From positions 62,001 through 126,000 of the forward strand of contig CAVSWT010000013.1 of the NCBI GenBank assembly GCA_963731745.1: DNA of 64,000 nucleotides. Reading direction: 5' to 3'. The notes beneath the pieces were generated by a model, which was not told the DNA's origin, did no database searches, and saw only the letters and a list, made by a program, of their open reading frames with translations. Below are positions 63,567 through 64,000 of the stretch, piece after piece. This DNA comes from CAVSWT01 sp963731745 (GTDB taxonomy: Bacteria; Bacteroidota; Ignavibacteria; Ignavibacteriales; Ignavibacteriaceae). Position numbers and translations under genes: made by a program. Positions within the stretch are counted from its first letter, which is position 1. Each line of letters begins with the position of its first letter.

Positions 63567-64000
63567 TTATTGCACAACTGTTACATTATAATTGTCGACA
63601 AGATTATTTTGGCCATTTACAACAACCTTATCCCCTACTTTCAATCCTTTTAATACTTCAAGATTTTTATCATAAGTATTGCCGACAACAATACTTCTTA
63701 AAGAAGCGACTCCATTATTAATAACATAAACTTGCGGATCTTTAACACTTCCAATCAAAGCATCTCTTGGAATAAATAATTTTTCATCTTTTGAGCCGGA
63801 ATTAAAAAATACAGTTCCGAACATACCAGCTTTTAATGGATGGGTTTTGCTATTTGATAAAGAGACTTCAACCGGATATGTATGTGCTTCGTCTCCTTTG
63901 TCGCTAATGGTTGATATCTTGCCTTTGAATGTTACTCCCGGATAAATATCTGTACTAACTTCAACAGGATCACCTACTTTAAGCTGAAAGACATTTTTCT
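63567..64000 (-). CDS. RND efflux periplasmic adaptor (MFP), 5' end outside window
   Basis: The frame reads QLKVGDPVEVSTDIYPGVTF, KGKISTISDKGDEAHTYPVEV, LKAGMFGTVFFNSGSKDEKLFIPRDALIGSVKDPQVYVINNG and KGLKVGDKVVVNGQNNL, the beta-barrel and membrane-proximal part of HlyD/MFP adaptors. The coding region continues past 64000. An internal Met at 63824 is only a methionine in the GMFGT block, not the start. It is in one operon with the RND pump and joins it to the outer-membrane channel. Confidence 0.93.
   Translation of the reverse strand, partial: KNVFQLKVGDPVEVSTDIYPGVTFKGKISTISDKGDEAHTYPVEVSLSNSKTHPLKAGMFGTVFFNSGSKDEKLFIPRDALIGSVKDPQVYVINNGVASLRSIVVGNTYDKNLEVLKGLKVGDKVVVNGQNNLVDNYNVTVVQ

Noticed and set aside
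1..64000. tRNA, rRNA, IS element or prophage
   Set aside because: No cloverleaf, rRNA core sequence, transposase, integrase or phage structural gene could be recognised by eye; short or divergent tRNAs could still be missed.

Overview
The window reads as chromosomal DNA from a low-GC free-living member of the Bacteroidota/Ignavibacteria lineage. The main evidence is seven secreted proteins ending in the T9SS type A sorting domain (motif QNYPNPFNP followed by a C-terminal 'KKIxLLK'-type end), a wording typical of Ignavibacteria. Coding density is about 85 %. No rRNA or tRNA gene, insertion sequence, CRISPR array, phage or replication origin was recognised. Genus-level placement is inference.

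Layout. 0-9 kb: MscS channel, nicotinate phosphoribosyltransferase, a MetX-like alpha/beta hydrolase, a GH2 lipoprotein and a frameshifted Tex. 8.8-14.3 kb: an accessory, repeat-rich island. It holds a small membrane protein, an HTH/ImmA-IrrE peptidase plus DUF4411 (PIN-like) pair, a phase-perfect array of 21-nt repeats, a GC-richer alanine-rich all-helical protein of 242 aa with an internal duplication, and two families of palindromic intergenic repeats. 14.3-21 kb: two T9SS cargo proteins (YCF48-type propeller, large GH13 amylase) with nearly identical 3' ends, and an unassigned lipoprotein. 21.5-31.6 kb: BON protein, DUF4386/oxidoreductase pair, ThuA, an ArsR-SRPBCC-DoxX-DUF4256 operon with a palindromic operator, an XRE/membrane pair, an ECF sigma factor with a partner, PaiB-like, DUF1330, and a damaged brnT-brnA toxin-antitoxin module. 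31.9-34 kb: a hybrid histidine kinase whose first 50 residues are a CsrA domain. 34.4-46.7 kb: T9SS propellers, small stress proteins, a CDF transporter, HIT and YbaK proteins, and a beta-helix surface protein. 46.9-51.1 kb: TPM protein, a head-group operon (PLP aminotransferase, CDP-alcohol phosphotransferase, nucleotidyltransferase) and a LysE-like exporter. 51.4-64 kb: an RNA-type metallo-beta-lactamase, three more T9SS proteins (metallopeptidase, unknown, GH5 glucanase), thioredoxin, MsrA and an RND efflux operon cut by the window end.

The secreted GH2, GH13 and GH5-CBM6 enzymes suggest an organism living on plant or microbial polysaccharide. The two observations I rate highest are the CsrA-histidine kinase fusion (31877-34048) and the 21-nt repeat array next to the duplicated helical protein (12221-13582). 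Every intact array unit carries an AGGA core on the + strand, the CsrA-type recognition core, so a link between the two is a testable but unproven idea.

Data-quality note: five genes are broken by six net +1 insertions (about 7018, 24428-24435, 40236, 53065-53067, 57434, 58101), with no compensating deletions and apparently intact protein on both sides. I read most of them as probable sequence errors rather than true pseudogenes.
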